Shown in pieces: positions 1-11,397 of a DNA stretch of 64,000 nt. The stretch lies in the NCBI GenBank assembly GCA_033002965.1, contig JAURVB010004740.1:37578-101577 (forward strand), in the 5' to 3' direction. The stretch is from Piper betle (taxonomy: Eukaryota; Streptophyta; Magnoliopsida; Piperales; Piperaceae). How positions within the stretch are numbered: the first letter of the stretch is position 1; every line of letters starts with the position of its first letter. Under the pieces are notes generated by a model. That model searched no databases. It saw only the letters and a list, made by a program, of their open reading frames with translations, and was not told the DNA's origin. The translations under genes and the position numbers were made by a program.

Positions 1-760
1 AATGCAGCGCATGTCTAGACTTGTGGTTCAAAGGGTACTGAAGGCGACTGCCTGAGAGTGCTCGGCCTTTGTGCTCAAGGCCAGGAGTAATATGGAAGGT
101 GTAGAGGGCGGTAAGGAATGAAATTTGATGCGAGAAAGCGATAGAGAAAACGGCTCCCATGTGTGCCCTGATGAGAGTTCTTGAGGAAGTATATGGTTTT
201 GATTCAACAGGAGAGTTTGCTCTCCTGTGCCAGATTGATATTAGTTATTTTCCGGGCCGGTAACACTCGTTACTGACGATGTTTCTATATATATGTAGGT
301 GAGGAATGCGAGCGATGAAAGCTGTCGGGACTGCGGAGGAGCAGCACGGAACCGCGCACACATGTACCTGCCGCGTGTAACGTATGTATCATGATGGTGT
401 GTTATTTTTATGTAAATGATAATTTTGATGTGTTTGTTTGAATGAATTACTTGTTATGAAACGAACTGATAAATATGAATGAGTAGGGAGCCTTGGAGTT
501 CAGACTCGGCTCGGGTAAAAACGAATGAGATAATGATTTAATGTCATGGTAGATTGTTATGTGTTATCGTATTTGCATAAAATAGTATATATATTCTTTT
601 GGTTTCTCATTTGTTGTTTTGTCTTATTTTGCTTGTACCTCATAGCATGCATGTGGGACCGCGTTAGAACCCAATCGTTCTCATTCATGCATTTCATATT
701 TGCATCTCCATCTTGAGACGCCGAGAGTAGATCCGGGTCAGCTTAACCGAATCTAGTTGA

Positions 761-1482
761 TGTTCGGGCGCGGGTTCGTCCGCTGGTGAGGGTTAGAGTG
801 TTCCCGCGTCGGGTTGGAAGGGTTCGGTGGGACCGAGGCGCCCTTGCCGCGCAAAGAGACAGTGGGATGAGACTAAAGAGTCACAAGTATCCAATAACAC
901 TTAGACAATTCTTATGCACTCGGTGGGATGGCCATTTCGACACACACACTCGACAGGACTTCCCCAGCACTCGGCACGCAGGCTCGAGGCTGCTGAAATA
1001 GAACTGGATGGTTCGGTCACAGGTGGACAACGCTGCACCGACAGCTTACCGGGTGTGCCCAGCACTTGGCCCCGACCAAGGCTGGTTGCAGCCACACACC
1101 GGCAATCCCCTTACCCGACACTACCTCACATCTCCATGCAGGGAGGCACTCACCCACACTTGATCACTTTTGATCTGATTTTGTTTTCTCTTTCTCTACA
1201 CAAGGATAACATCTCCTTATATAGACACCCGGCTGAAGTGCTGCACGCCAACACATGCACCCCTTGGTGCTTGGTGTTCTGGCTTCCACCCCTTGGTGCT
1301 TGGTGTTCCGGCTTCCACCCCTTGGTGCTTGGTGTTCCGGCTTCCACCCCTTTCCCTCCTTCCGAATAAATCTCACGTATCTTATTTCTATTAAATTAGG
1401 CATAACCACGGGTTCAACCACGACTGGCTGGGTTAACCGTCATGATTGAGCCGAGGGGTGCGGTGACAAATTTGGACGAACA
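761..1482 (+). mobile_element. Solo LTR (family 2) nested in family 1 LTR
   Basis: The 722-bp segment starts TGTTCGGGCG and ends GACGAACA, so its termini are perfect 6-bp inverted repeats (TGTTCG/CGAACA). It is flanked by GTTGA on the left and GTAGA on the right, a 5-bp target duplication with one mismatch. The undisrupted copy of the same LTR sequence (inverted, at 2,681-2,685) carries a single GTAGA at exactly this place and acts as an empty-site control. A CTTATATAGACAC stretch near 1,216 is TATA-like, as expected inside an LTR. Its first ~115 bases recur inverted at 61,510-61,624. Confidence 0.8.
1262..1350. repeat. 29-bp direct repeat, three copies, inside the solo LTR
   Basis: The unit beginning CCTTGGTGCTTGGTGTTC starts at 1,262, 1,291 and 1,320, an exact 29-bp period. 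The copies differ at one position in the first unit (TTCTGG against TTCCGG). This is probably a replication-slippage array in the upstream part of the LTR. Confidence 0.9.
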
Positions 1483-1557
1483 GTAGATTAGCGAACGGTT
1501 CGGTTGCCGGTGACATTTCCGGGTCGGTTCACGGGTGAGCCGAAACGGGGTGTTACA

Positions 1558-2610
1558 GTATGTGCTCACATCATCAATACATCTTAATAAAAAAATAGTG
1601 ATAAATAAACCTATACTAAACATTTAGCACACAAATCTAAGTATATTAAAGAAAATGACAAATAAATAAATAATAAAATAAACACACTCATGAATAAATA
1701 GATAAATAATAAATATCTAAAAATAAATAATACTCAAATCATAAAATAATAATATCATTATATTATATAATCTGAGCCATTTGATTATAAGGACGGCCCA
1801 GATTAGAATTTGGGGCAGGAAAATTTTTCTGCCCTGGCATAGGAAAGTGTTATATATATATATATATATGAGTAAATATCACATATTTTTGTGTTAGAAA
1901 ATATATAAATAATTAAATAAATAAATACATAATCATTCGATAAATAAAATAAATAAATAAATAGTTAATATTAATTAATCATGAATAATAGTAACATCAT
2001 AGCTATCCAATATGGAATACATAATTAAATACAAATAAATAATAGCATACATGCAACGAACAAATAGATGAATAAAAAAATAAATATAGTCAATTTAGTA
2101 AACATAAATAAAACTAATATTAATAAGTAAATATATTATTAATAATATTAAATAATTATGTAAACATTCATTATATATGATAAACATATAAATAAAATAA
2201 ATGAATAAATAAATAGATAAATAAACAAATAAATAAAAAATAAAGAAAGAAAAATACTCATAATGTTAAAATATGCTAAATAATGTAAATATGCATCTAA
2301 GCTAATGTAGGGTGCTTCACATTAATGAAAACCGTCAAAAAATGGGCCAAGTCAAATTGGTTCAAGTTAAATAACTGGTGGGCTGGGTTGGCTGGATTGG
2401 TCTAGAGTGATGGATGCAAACACGGACACAGACAATCTGGTTAGATGGGTTGGCTGGGTGAGCAGTGCTCATCTCCGTAAAATGTCAATGACAACGAGGC
2501 TAGGGCCACTGTCAATCGGGATCAATGGCCTAACGACAAAGAACATGGTGGTGGTGGTGATTGGCAAAGTCCGATTGCCGACCGGTGGGAAAACAACTGG
2601 AAAGTCGGGG
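1558..2610. other. AT-rich low-complexity spacer between two inverted LTR pieces
   Basis: Most of 1,610-2,300 is a degenerate AAATAAATA-type low-complexity tract, with a (TA)n run at about 1,850-1,869. 2,310-2,610 is more complex sequence with a 93-codon open frame (from 2,407) that resembles no family I know. The facing LTR ends at 1,557 (forward) and 2,611 (reverse) border this spacer. I see no gene. Confidence 0.5.
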
Positions 2611-3764
2611 TGTAACACCCCGTTTCGGCTCACCCGTGAACCGACCCGGAAATGTCACCGGCGACCGAACCGTTCGTTAATCTACTAGATTCGGTTAAGC
2701 CGACCTGGATCTACTCTCGGCGTCTCAAGATGAAGATGCAAATATGAAATGTATGAATGAGAATGATTGGGTTCTAACGGAGTCCTACATGCATGCTATG
2801 ATGTACAAGCAAAATAAGACAAAACAACAAATGAAAAACCAAAAGAAAATATATACTATTTTATGAAAACACGATAACACATAACAATCTACCATGACAT
2901 TAAATCATTATCTCATTCGTTTTTACCCGAGCCGAGTCTGAACTCCAAGGCTCCCTACTCAGTCATATTTATCAGTTCGTTTCATAACAAGTAATTCATT
3001 CACGCAAACACATCAAAATTATCATTTACATAACAATAACACACCATCATTATACATACGTTACACGTGGCAGGTACATGTGTATAGAAACATGGTTCCG
3101 TGCTGCTCCTCCGCAGTCCCGACAGCTTTCATCGCTCGCATTCCTCACCTACATATATATAGAAAAACCGTCAGTAACGAGTGTTACCGGCCCGGAAAAT
3201 AACTAATATCAATCTGGCACAGGAGAGCAAACTCTCCTGTTGAATCAAAACCATATACTTCCTCAAGAACTCTCATCAGGGCACATACGGGAGCCGTCGC
3301 CGTGGGTCGTCGCCCTCGGGTCGACAGCATCCCCCTTTCTTTCTCATTCTCATACCTTGGCCATTTCTCTATCGCTTCTCGCATCAAATTTCATTCCTTA
3401 CCACCCTCTGCACCTTCCATATTACTCCTGGCCTTGAGCACAAAGGTCGAGCACTCTCAGACAGTCGCCTTCAGTACCCTTTGAACCACAAGTGTAGACA
3501 TTCGCTGCATTACAGTACCCGTAAACCTCCACACTTCTCCGGGTTTGAGGAACTCAAAGGTGGAGTTGTCTGGATCCTTTGGGAACGAAGTGGGTTCTCC
3601 CCAGCTCTAGAGCCCGCTCTTCCAAGCACACACCCTATCTGAAGACGTGGCCGCAAGTAACCCTCATCCCATCTCTCACCGAAAACACAAAAACTATACA
3701 TATATAGGCATGGGTTGGGATTTATGCAATAGGCCCGAAGGCATCGTGAGCTGGATCTTGACTC
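2611..3764 (-). mobile_element. Family 1 LTR fragment, reverse orientation
   Basis: On the minus strand this block ends ...GGGGTGTTACA at 2,611. It aligns with 5,679 to about 6,870 of the more complete reverse LTR. Shared features include the spacing of the GTACCCGTAAACCTCCAC segment (3,517 and 6,626), the TATATATAGG stretch and the GGCCCGAAGGCA segment (3,733 and 6,841). Similarity stops just after GGATCTTG at about 3,760, so the 5' (U3) half is missing. It is plausibly the truncated 3' LTR of the element whose 5' LTR is at 5,679-8,635. Confidence 0.6.
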
Positions 3765-5660
3765 ACATGACTACTACCGCTGTGGTAGACTCTCAAGCAA
3801 GGCTATCAACCAAGATGAGCATACACTGGTATCACTCCGTATGGTCTGCATGGTCTGTTCTGTCTGAAGTCCCTATTTACATTGTTCTCAATTTGGGGTA
3901 AGGTCCGTCATCGTAAGATCGGTCTGTCCATACCGACCTGCACTGTAACCCTAATCAATACCATGAAGGTGTTTCTATACTCAGGGTAGGGCTCAACCCT
4001 ATGTCTCAAGGTAAGGACCTAATCGTGCTGGCGAAACACAAGGGGATCGCTATCTCTCTGGAAAACACTCTCGCTGAACCCTCTATCTATACCCCATACT
4101 AAGTCAACCTCCTATCGCTGGCTGGCCAATCGCTAAATGGGTTAAACTACGCGTATGATCATCTACTAACCATCTGATCTATGTATGCTGGTTGTGACCC
4201 ATGGATCACGTGCAGTCTACACAATCTGATCGTTGTGACCGTCCCATCTAGAGGTCACTCTGTCATGTTCCCTGACTCTGTCCATACGCATCCCTATGAG
4301 ACTGTAACTAACAGTGTCTGATGGGGACATCTTGCAATATTCATCTGACCCAAGGGTATCAGGTCAAAACACTAATTGCAAGAGAGCTGTGAAGTCGGAT
4401 CCTATGCCATCTCATCCAAATGACTCACTTTTCCTAACTCTTCTCTGTTCTGCTAATTTCCACTGTGGTTATATCTTGTTCCTCAAATTCTGGTCCTACT
4501 AAGATCTAACTAATCTAATCGGTCGGCGGATGAGCAATACACGGACGGCGGTAGTGCATCTTCGGTCGGTGGTAGTGCATCTCGGACGGCGGTTGTGCAC
4601 CTCGGGGGTGGTTGTGTGACTAGGTTGGCAGTCGTGCAACTCGGTCGGTGGTCAGGCAACTCGGTCGGCGGTTGTGCAACTCGATCGGCGGTTGTGCACT
4701 CGGTCGGTGGTTGTGCACTCGGTCGGCGGTTGTGCACTCGGTCGGCGGTTGTGCAACTCTGTCGGCCACAATCCTATCTAGATACTAAAAATCTGATCTT
4801 AATCGTATACATCATAAATCCTCTCTACTATCTCTGACAAATCTTGGCTGTTAACAACTCGGCTTAGGTTGTCTAGTCATGCGTGTCTGATCCGGAGGGG
4901 TTTGGATCATGGTGCTGACACATATGATGGTAAACCTATGCCAGACCCACTCTAATCTCCTAAAATTTAGAGTGGCTGCTTCTATCATTGTCGACTAGCC
5001 CACAAACGGCAATCACTGATCTGGTGCCTTATCTTTGGTAGAATCTCGTCCAATGTCTGATCTCGTAGGCACTGGTGGTCCTGATCTTTTCCTTGTTGTG
5101 TCCAAGCTTACGTCTCACTACTCATCCTCATTCACTACTATTTTCTAAAAGTTGTCCCTCTCAAGTTATCTACCCACTTCAAGCTCCTTCCCATTATGCA
5201 CACCACGTTCCTTGGAAATAGGACTAATGTGGTGACATACAAAGGACGGACACCTGGTCAACATCCAATTCATCCAAATCTCTTGTGCGATGGACAGAAC
5301 TAGTGGGTCTCTAAGCCCATCATGACAAGCCTGTCAGATTCCTGCTGACGGCTATTGACATCCAAATCTGGTATAAGATGGGAACTTATACCCATTCTAC
5401 CCCTACTAGCACTACACATACCTTGCTCACATCTAACTTACCAACAGTCTGATATCATCCCATAGAAATGACCTGTCAACTCAACTGAGGTCAGTTCCAC
5501 ATAATTCTGATCCAGTCCTGAATACACTGTTATCCAAACAACTTGTGAAGAAAATCTGCATGTAAAGAAAATATACGAAAACATACCTGCCAGCTGGACT
5601 CGGAGCAGTCTTTGCACACACATCACCTATAAAGTATCATACATCTTAATCGGCCGAGAG
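3765..5660 (-). mobile_element. Internal region of a non-autonomous LTR element
   Basis: This stretch lies between the primer-binding site (5,661-5,674) and the truncated reverse LTR at 2,611-3,764. That is where the internal domain of a minus-strand LTR retrotransposon should be. At ~1.9 kb it is too short for gag-pol. No frame longer than ~80 codons is present, and I see no protease, reverse transcriptase, RNase H or integrase motif. It holds a 20-bp minisatellite (4,520-4,768). The best reading is a non-autonomous or deleted derivative; the left boundary is uncertain. Confidence 0.45.
4520..4768. repeat. Minisatellite, about 12 copies of a 19-22 bp unit
   Basis: The unit CGGTCGGCGGTTGTGCACT is repeated about twelve times. 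Copies near the left end are diverged (for example with AGTGCATCT), and the rightmost four or five are nearly identical, some with CAACT in place of CACT. On the minus strand it reads as a periodic Thr/Ala/Pro-rich peptide, but there is no start or wider coding context. I treat it as non-coding repeat DNA. Confidence 0.9.
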
Positions 5661-5674
5661 TGGCTCTGATACCA
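5661..5674 (-). other. Retrotransposon primer-binding site (initiator Met tRNA)
   Basis: The minus strand reads TGGTATCAGAGCCA, the usual plant LTR-retrotransposon primer-binding site complementary to the 3' end of initiator methionine tRNA. It lies four bases inside the LTR end (GGTGTTACA, then ACAT). This fixes the LTR to its right (5,679 upward) as the 5' LTR and the transcription direction as right to left. Confidence 0.85.
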
Positions 5675-5678
5675 ATGT

Positions 5679-8635
5679 TGTAACACCCCAAATCCAGTTC
5701 ACACTCGTGAACCGAACCGGCATGTTACCAGGCCCCGGTTAGGTCGGCTAACCCGAACCTAACTCATGCGGATCCAATCTCGGCGTCTTAAGATGTAGAT
5801 ACGACTTGTCATGCATGGATAAATTCATACAACCCTAACATGATACTACATGGATGACATGCAACCTAAATTTCACACCAACACAATTACAATCAAAATT
5901 AGTAAAAATTCTAAAATGAAAGGGACAGAATTTCCCCTAAAAATGTAATTAGGGGCCACTCTGTCAAAATCGTATATTCAAACATATATACGTATAGCAA
6001 CAATAGCATTCACACATACTTCTAATCTATTATATTCATCATTCTCTGAACTTTGGGTCCTAACCCATCACACTTTTGCTGCGCTACTTTGATCATTTCA
6101 CATTCATATCATGTCTCATGCATTTGAACATGTCATTCACAATATAATAACATAATAACACAAAATTAAACATTCAGAAACCTAACATGTGTGTGTGTAC
6201 AAGACCTCATTGCTCCTCCGTCCAAGCTGGCTCCTCCAACTCGTGATTATTACCTACATATAGTATAAAAACACGTCAGTAACAAGTGTTACTGGTCCGG
6301 AAAATAAAATAACTATAACAAGCTGGCTATGAGAGCAAACTCTCATATGAAAGAAAACATCATACTCCACGTGAACACTCTGAAGGGCACTACTGAGGAG
6401 CCACTGGGCTGCAGACCCGGTAGCATCCCGAACTTACTAATCTGCTGCTGGTACTGTGCCGCTCTCGGCACTTCTTTTTCAGTACTTCTCGTGAAACTTT
6501 ATCCTAAGCCCTCTCCTTACCTCCATATTTCTCCTGGCCTTGAGCACGAAGGCCGAGTACTCTCAGGCAGTCGCCTTTAGTACCCTTTGAACCACAAGTC
6601 CGGACATGCGCTGTACTAAACAGTACCCGTAAACCTCCACGTTCTCCGGGTGTGAGGAACTCAAACGCGGAGTTGTCAGGATCCCTCGGGAATGGAACAG
6701 TCCGCTGGCACTAATCCAGAGCCCGCTTTGACTGTCACGGCATCCTCTGCATGGTACGTGCAGTCGATTTCTCCATCTCTCGTCTCACTGAAAACGCGAA
6801 AACTACATATATATAGGGCTGGGTAGGGATTTATATAATAGGCCCGAAGGCAACTTGTGGTGGATCTTGGTTTCGAAATCATCCTCGAGGGATCTCATCC
6901 TCGAGGGGTTATTAATCCGGAAAATGTTCGGTTAAATGGCCCGAGTTAAGTGGGATCCGATAAAACGCCACTTAACCCGTCCTGCAGGCAATAAATTAAA
7001 CATACAATAGAAAGAGTAAATCAGAGACGAGTCCTAAACGGACCTGGTAGAAGCTCCAAGCGTGTCATCGCGCCTAGGCGGCGAGCTCCTACTCCGTACC
7101 TACACATCAAAACTAAATACTAACGCCCACTAACTAAATGATGCATCAAACTCAACAAACATCACACAATTCAATCATCAACCATAACAAGCAACAATTA
7201 TACTGTGAAAGTAATTCCAACTTATCCTATTAATATCAATTCTAATTATATTTCCTAAGTTACGTTGTACTCGATTATCATGCTTAAATTTACTTTAGTT
7301 CATCAGGTCACTTAACTATTCATTCCCTATTAATCACATCATGCACATCTTTACTTTATTCATGGTCAAGACATTAATCATGATAATTAATCAACCCTAG
7401 CATGCTATGCTAACAATTATCATCAATTTTAAATAAATCAATCGGAGGTAATTATACCTCACATCGTCGGCAATCGGCGACGGCTAGGGTTCCGTCGCGC
7501 GTCTCGGAGCTCAAATTTGGCGCTCATCGGCGTCCGAAGCTCGATCGGGCTCCACTGGGTGAGCCCCGCGGAAGATCCGGTGAATTCCGGCGAATCCCAG
7601 AAATTCCGATTTTTCCGGCGGTTTTCCGGCAGTTGCTTGCGGTTTTCCGGCGACTTCCGGTGGTTTTCCGGCGACAATCGCCGGCAGCGTCTACTGGTCG
7701 GAAAGGGGTCGTGTTGGGTACCCTCGGAACCGGCTCGGCGAGCCCGACTCATCTATGACCTCAGCGTGGCCAATGGAGGCGGCGGCTCGCCGGAAAATGG
7801 CAAAACAGAGCCGGCGGCGATGGGTCGCTAGATCCGGCCAGCCACGGTGGCGACGGCCTCCGTTCCGGTCGGGAAAGGCAGCTGAGGGGTCGAGGACGTC
7901 GAGCCGACCACCTGATCGTGGTGGCGATGGTCGGCGGCGGCGCGATCGGCGACGCAAGCACTGCGTCACCGCGGTGGTTCCTCGCGTCGCGGCGGCCAGC
8001 TCGTGGCCGGGCCTGGTCGGGGCGGCAGGGCGACGTCGTCGCCGAGCTGGGCGGCGTCGGTCGACGGCCGGGCGGCGCCGACAGCGGCGGCGGTGGCGCG
8101 CGAACAGGGGCGGCGCGGCACGAGGGTTTGGGCGTGGGGGAGAAAAGGTCGGGGTGGAGAAGAAAGGTTGGGTGGCAATCTTGTAATTAAGACTTGACTC
8201 GTCTCCGGCTCGAGTCAAGTATAATAACTAAGTCATATTAAATCCTAAAAAAATTCATAAAAATCGGGAAAAATCCCGTAAAATCAAACAACACACAAAA
8301 AATCATAATGATATGCTCTAGAGCTATCAACCCACCCGAAATGCCCGTAACGCATCCTAACGCAATAAACGGCCTAAAACTAATTCTACGATCCATTATA
8401 TATAAAAATAATAAAAAAATCACTGGCATACTCTCATATATTCTGATAACTCATTCTGTTCTGCTGTGTTCATGACGTTATCATCATATACTTGGGTACG
8501 CATGACCCTCATAGCTCATACACGCGACCGGCGTCGGCTCGGTACACGTGTCCTGAAACTGACTCAACTCGAAAAATAACGGTCGACCCGACCGGTTCTG
8601 AATATAAAACCCTAACTCGAATCGTGGGTTTTACA
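5679..8635 (-). mobile_element. Nearly complete 5' LTR of family 1 (about 3 kb)
   Basis: On the minus strand the LTR runs from TGTAAAACCC at 8,635 to GGTGTTACA at 5,679 (~2.96 kb), with TGTAA/TTACA terminal inverted repeats and the primer site directly after its end. It contains a GC-rich block (7,460-8,190), then on the plus strand a TGGCAATCTTGTAATTAA segment followed by a TTGACTCG/CGAGTCAA inverted repeat at 8,171-8,220. The GC-rich block gives overlapping Arg/Pro-rich frames on both strands, typical of compositional ORFs. Matching pieces occur at 1-1,557, 2,611-3,764, 9,166-9,760 and from 59,035 on. An LTR this long suggests a Ty3/gypsy-type element, but no pol is present to prove it. Confidence 0.7.
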
Positions 8636-8733
8636 ACTCAGCTCGCGGTCCATGAAGCTGACTCGACTCGAACCGACAATTGAACCGACTGGTTCACTCC
8701 CGTAAAACTCTAACTCGAGTCATGGGTTTTACA
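8555..8733. repeat. Duplicated LTR terminus, two units about 98 bp apart
   Basis: Two related ~80-bp units end in GGGTTTTACA at 8,635 and at 8,733. Each starts with GAARCTGACTCRACTCGAA and contains a TAACTCGARTC segment. The forward copy at 59,035 has only one unit, so the outer unit is an extra partial copy of the LTR tip. Confidence 0.7.
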
Positions 8734-9165
8734 CGGGGAATCGTCATTGGGTGCGGTGATGTCGTCGGCAGCAATCGTGGCCACAACGTTGGTCATGGGT
8801 GGTCTTAAAATGAAGGGGAAGCTGTATGGGAGGTTGGATCGGCTGGAGTTGGCTTGCCGATGTAGAAAAATGGCTCAAACGGTAATAGCAACGGTGGAAT
8901 ACCGATGGACAAAAGCCGTCACCAGTGGCGCTAGTGGTGGTGCCTAGTATGGGACAATAGCCGGCTGTGAGGCACTCATGGTTGTCCCAGATTGGCAGTC
9001 GAGGGAAGGCAGAGACTCACCGGCGGCAAGCCAAAGGGGCGGCGGTACTAGGGGTGGAAATCATCTAAAATAATGGGAGAATCTATGAAAAATAAATTGG
9101 TGAAGCTAGGGCTGACATGGATGGCTCTTTAGTAGAAGTCATTTGAGTGTTTCCACAGAGATTAT
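8734..9165. other. Unassigned repeat-flanked stretch
   Basis: This segment lies between a reverse LTR and a forward LTR fragment. A 66-codon open frame from 8,747 has no recognisable domain. It is GC-intermediate and probably degraded element sequence, but I cannot tie it to a family. Confidence 0.3.
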
Positions 9166-9552
9166 ATATATTTTTACTTACTCATAGAAATTAAATTTCA
9201 CTTACTAGTTTGTATTAGTTATTTTTCAGACCAGTGACACTCATTCGTGATGTTTTTTTTATTATATATGTTGGTCTTGTATTCCTATGTGTTGGGTGGA
9301 AGGAAAAATTATTGCTACACACACTTATGTTCAGCACTCTTGTTGTTTTCATTCATGTTTTTGTTTGTTTGATAGGTGTTCATGTATTTCCTTGATATAT
9401 CATGATTTGTCTTCCTTTCTCGAGACTTCAAATGGGTTGTTTTGGTCTGTGTTTCCTATTTAAGTCTTGTAGATTAATTGATTTAAATATGACTCGACTA
9501 AATTATAATAGTTCTGATCCAGTTTTAGGGGAATTGGAATCGAGGTGTTACA
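9166..9552 (+). mobile_element. Family 1 LTR 3' fragment, forward
   Basis: The block ends GAGGTGTTACA at 9,552, as do the other LTR copies. Its TAGTTATTTTTCAGACCAG / GTGACACTCATTCGTGATG portion aligns with 240-285 of the first LTR fragment. It is more diverged than the other copies. The 5' part is missing. Confidence 0.5.
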
Positions 9553-9760
9553 GTTGCGATAAAACCATCACTTAATCCGTCATACGATGTAAAATAGCTA
9601 ACCAATAGATAAACGTAAAATAAAAAGGAGTCCTAACAGACATAGTCTCCATGTCTACCCAATAGATAAGCGTAAAATAAAAAGGAGTCCTAATAGACAT
9701 AGTCTCCATGTTACAAGCAATCTATTGGCGAGCTCGAACCGAGCAACCTATGAACTAACC
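9553..9760 (-). mobile_element. Family 1 LTR fragment with 57-bp tandem duplication
   Basis: This piece resembles 6,930-7,110 of the reverse LTR (AAAAC..CACTTAA.CCGTC, then GAGTCCTAA.CGGAC, then GGCGAGCTC). A unit starting AATAGATAARCGTAAAAT occurs at 9,604 and again at 9,661 (57-bp period) with only two differences, so the duplication is recent compared with the LTR divergence. It directly abuts an LTR end of opposite orientation. Confidence 0.5.
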
Positions 9761-11396
9761 CAACTCAACATCTTAACAAAATCTATATGATGCATGCACA
9801 AGAATGTGTGATCAAACTAAACAAGATTGATTTAAATTAGTTATTGTATATATTTATGGATTGAAATAGATGAAAATAACTCAAATGCAAAATATGACAT
9901 AAATGAATAAAAAAAATGAATAACAAACAAGATGATAGTGCAAGAGTTACCATAATAAAAGTTTTAGCCAAACTATAAGTACAAGATCAAAGTTTCAGAT
10001 CTGATCAAAAGTTAAATAATTTCATTAAATGTCAGAGAAAAAGGAATATTAAACAACGGCATACTCAAAAAAATAATGACTCGCCATAAATTCAATGACA
10101 AAAATATGCACTTCAAAGTTTTGTTAATGTACAAATACCTCGATATACATCCAACTTCGATGACAAATTTTGGCAAACTTTAACACCTATGATGATGTTA
10201 GGAAAACTCAACAAAAGAAACTGTGCCATACAAGTTGAAAGCTCTAGTTTAGGGAAGATGAGCTTATATAGATATAGTTTGGTATGAAAAAACAAAAGGA
10301 CGTAATAAGTGTAAGGTAATGTGTAATAATGAAAGGTAATATATAATAACTTTACAAGAACATGAAAGGTAATGTACAATAATTTCTTATGCAGGAATAT
10401 TAAATGTAATGTATAATAACAAAAGGTAATGTTTGAACATGGATAATTAGTCATAAATAAATACATACTCAATATGACATATTAATGTGACATGATTTAT
10501 GAAAACACAAGTTTGCTTCTTGACACTAAATAGATGACTAATTCCCCCCAAAACGACCTCTCTAAAGCATAAATGGTCATAGTAGCTATTTCTACAACAC
10601 ACCAATAACATACACCAAAAGACAACTACAATAGTCAAAGTTTTTCAAACCAAGGTAGGAGGAACACCAACACTCCCAATAATCAAGAGCTAAAAGTCAA
10701 GCCAAGCCAAAAGTCAAACCAAACTAAAAAAATGAATAAAATCTTAAGTCAAATGACACAAATTTCACATGAACTGGTCGTGTTCAATTCACCCCAAATT
10801 GCTCTGGAATTTATTTGAAGGCATGTCTGTGTTCCATTTCGTGTGAAATTTGGTATCCCGGTGTTTTTTTGATATTCTGCATTGGTGAGGTTTATTTTAT
10901 CATTGAAGACCAAAAGAAAAGAGATTCACGTTACTCAAATTCAGGCAAGTATTTTGAGGAGGCAAAGAAATTCATTATTGGTGTAAATTGTAACAAACCA
11001 AGGGAAGTAATAAATTTGTGGATAAACTCACCGTGACTGGCTTAGTGACAAACCCATAAGTGAGGCTAGCGAGTTCGCGGTGAGGGAGCTCATTCAATGG
11101 GAGTGGTGGTTGCAGTCTACTGGTGTTGATTATATGGCGGAACTCTAATGTTTCATATTTATTAATCACTTCTCGCAGCACATATACATAGCATGTAGGA
11201 AAATAATCAGCCGTAAAGGTTTAGAGTCAAAATGTTGATTGTGAGACCGATGACGAACTAGATATGTATGAATAATAACACTTATTTATTATTGAAATTT
11301 CAAATCTATCATTAATAATATATAATAAGGAATGATTTGGTTACCCTTCATTGAGTCTTATTGATCATAAGATCTTATACTAAATTCCCACACTAA
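9761..11396. other. No recognisable gene; AT-rich with short repeats
   Basis: 10,310-10,440 holds several imperfect copies of an AAAGGTAATGTATAATAA word, which produces a misleading Tyr/Leu-rich frame on the minus strand (10,113-10,472). 10,815-11,036 is a 73-codon plus-strand frame (Lys-rich middle, ends INSP) that matches no family I recognise. It could be a remnant of an element. Confidence 0.4.
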
Positions 11397-11397
11397 C

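Larger units (their letters stand above)
1..1557 (+). mobile_element. Fragment of long LTR (family 1), 3' end, interrupted
   Basis: This is the 3' part of an LTR that ends GGTGTTACA at 1,557. Bases 1-760 and 1,483-1,557 match, in inverted orientation, the block 2,611-3,510. Shared stretches include the primer-like text at 1-110, the CTCTCCTGT region near 210-240 and the TAACACTCGTTACTGACG segment near 265. The two halves are separated by an inserted solo LTR (761-1,482). The left end is cut by the window. No protein-coding domain is visible. It could be a solo LTR or one end of a larger element outside the window. Confidence 0.7.

Noticed and set aside
7691..8218. 175-codon Arg/Pro-rich minus-strand frame and 143-codon plus-strand frame in the LTR
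   Set aside because: Compositional open frames in the GC-rich block of the LTR; no domain, and the block is not conserved as protein in the other LTR copy at 62.0-62.6 kb.
10113..10472. 119-codon Tyr/Leu-rich minus-strand frame
   Set aside because: Generated by imperfect repeats of an AAAGGTAATGTATAATAA word; no domain.
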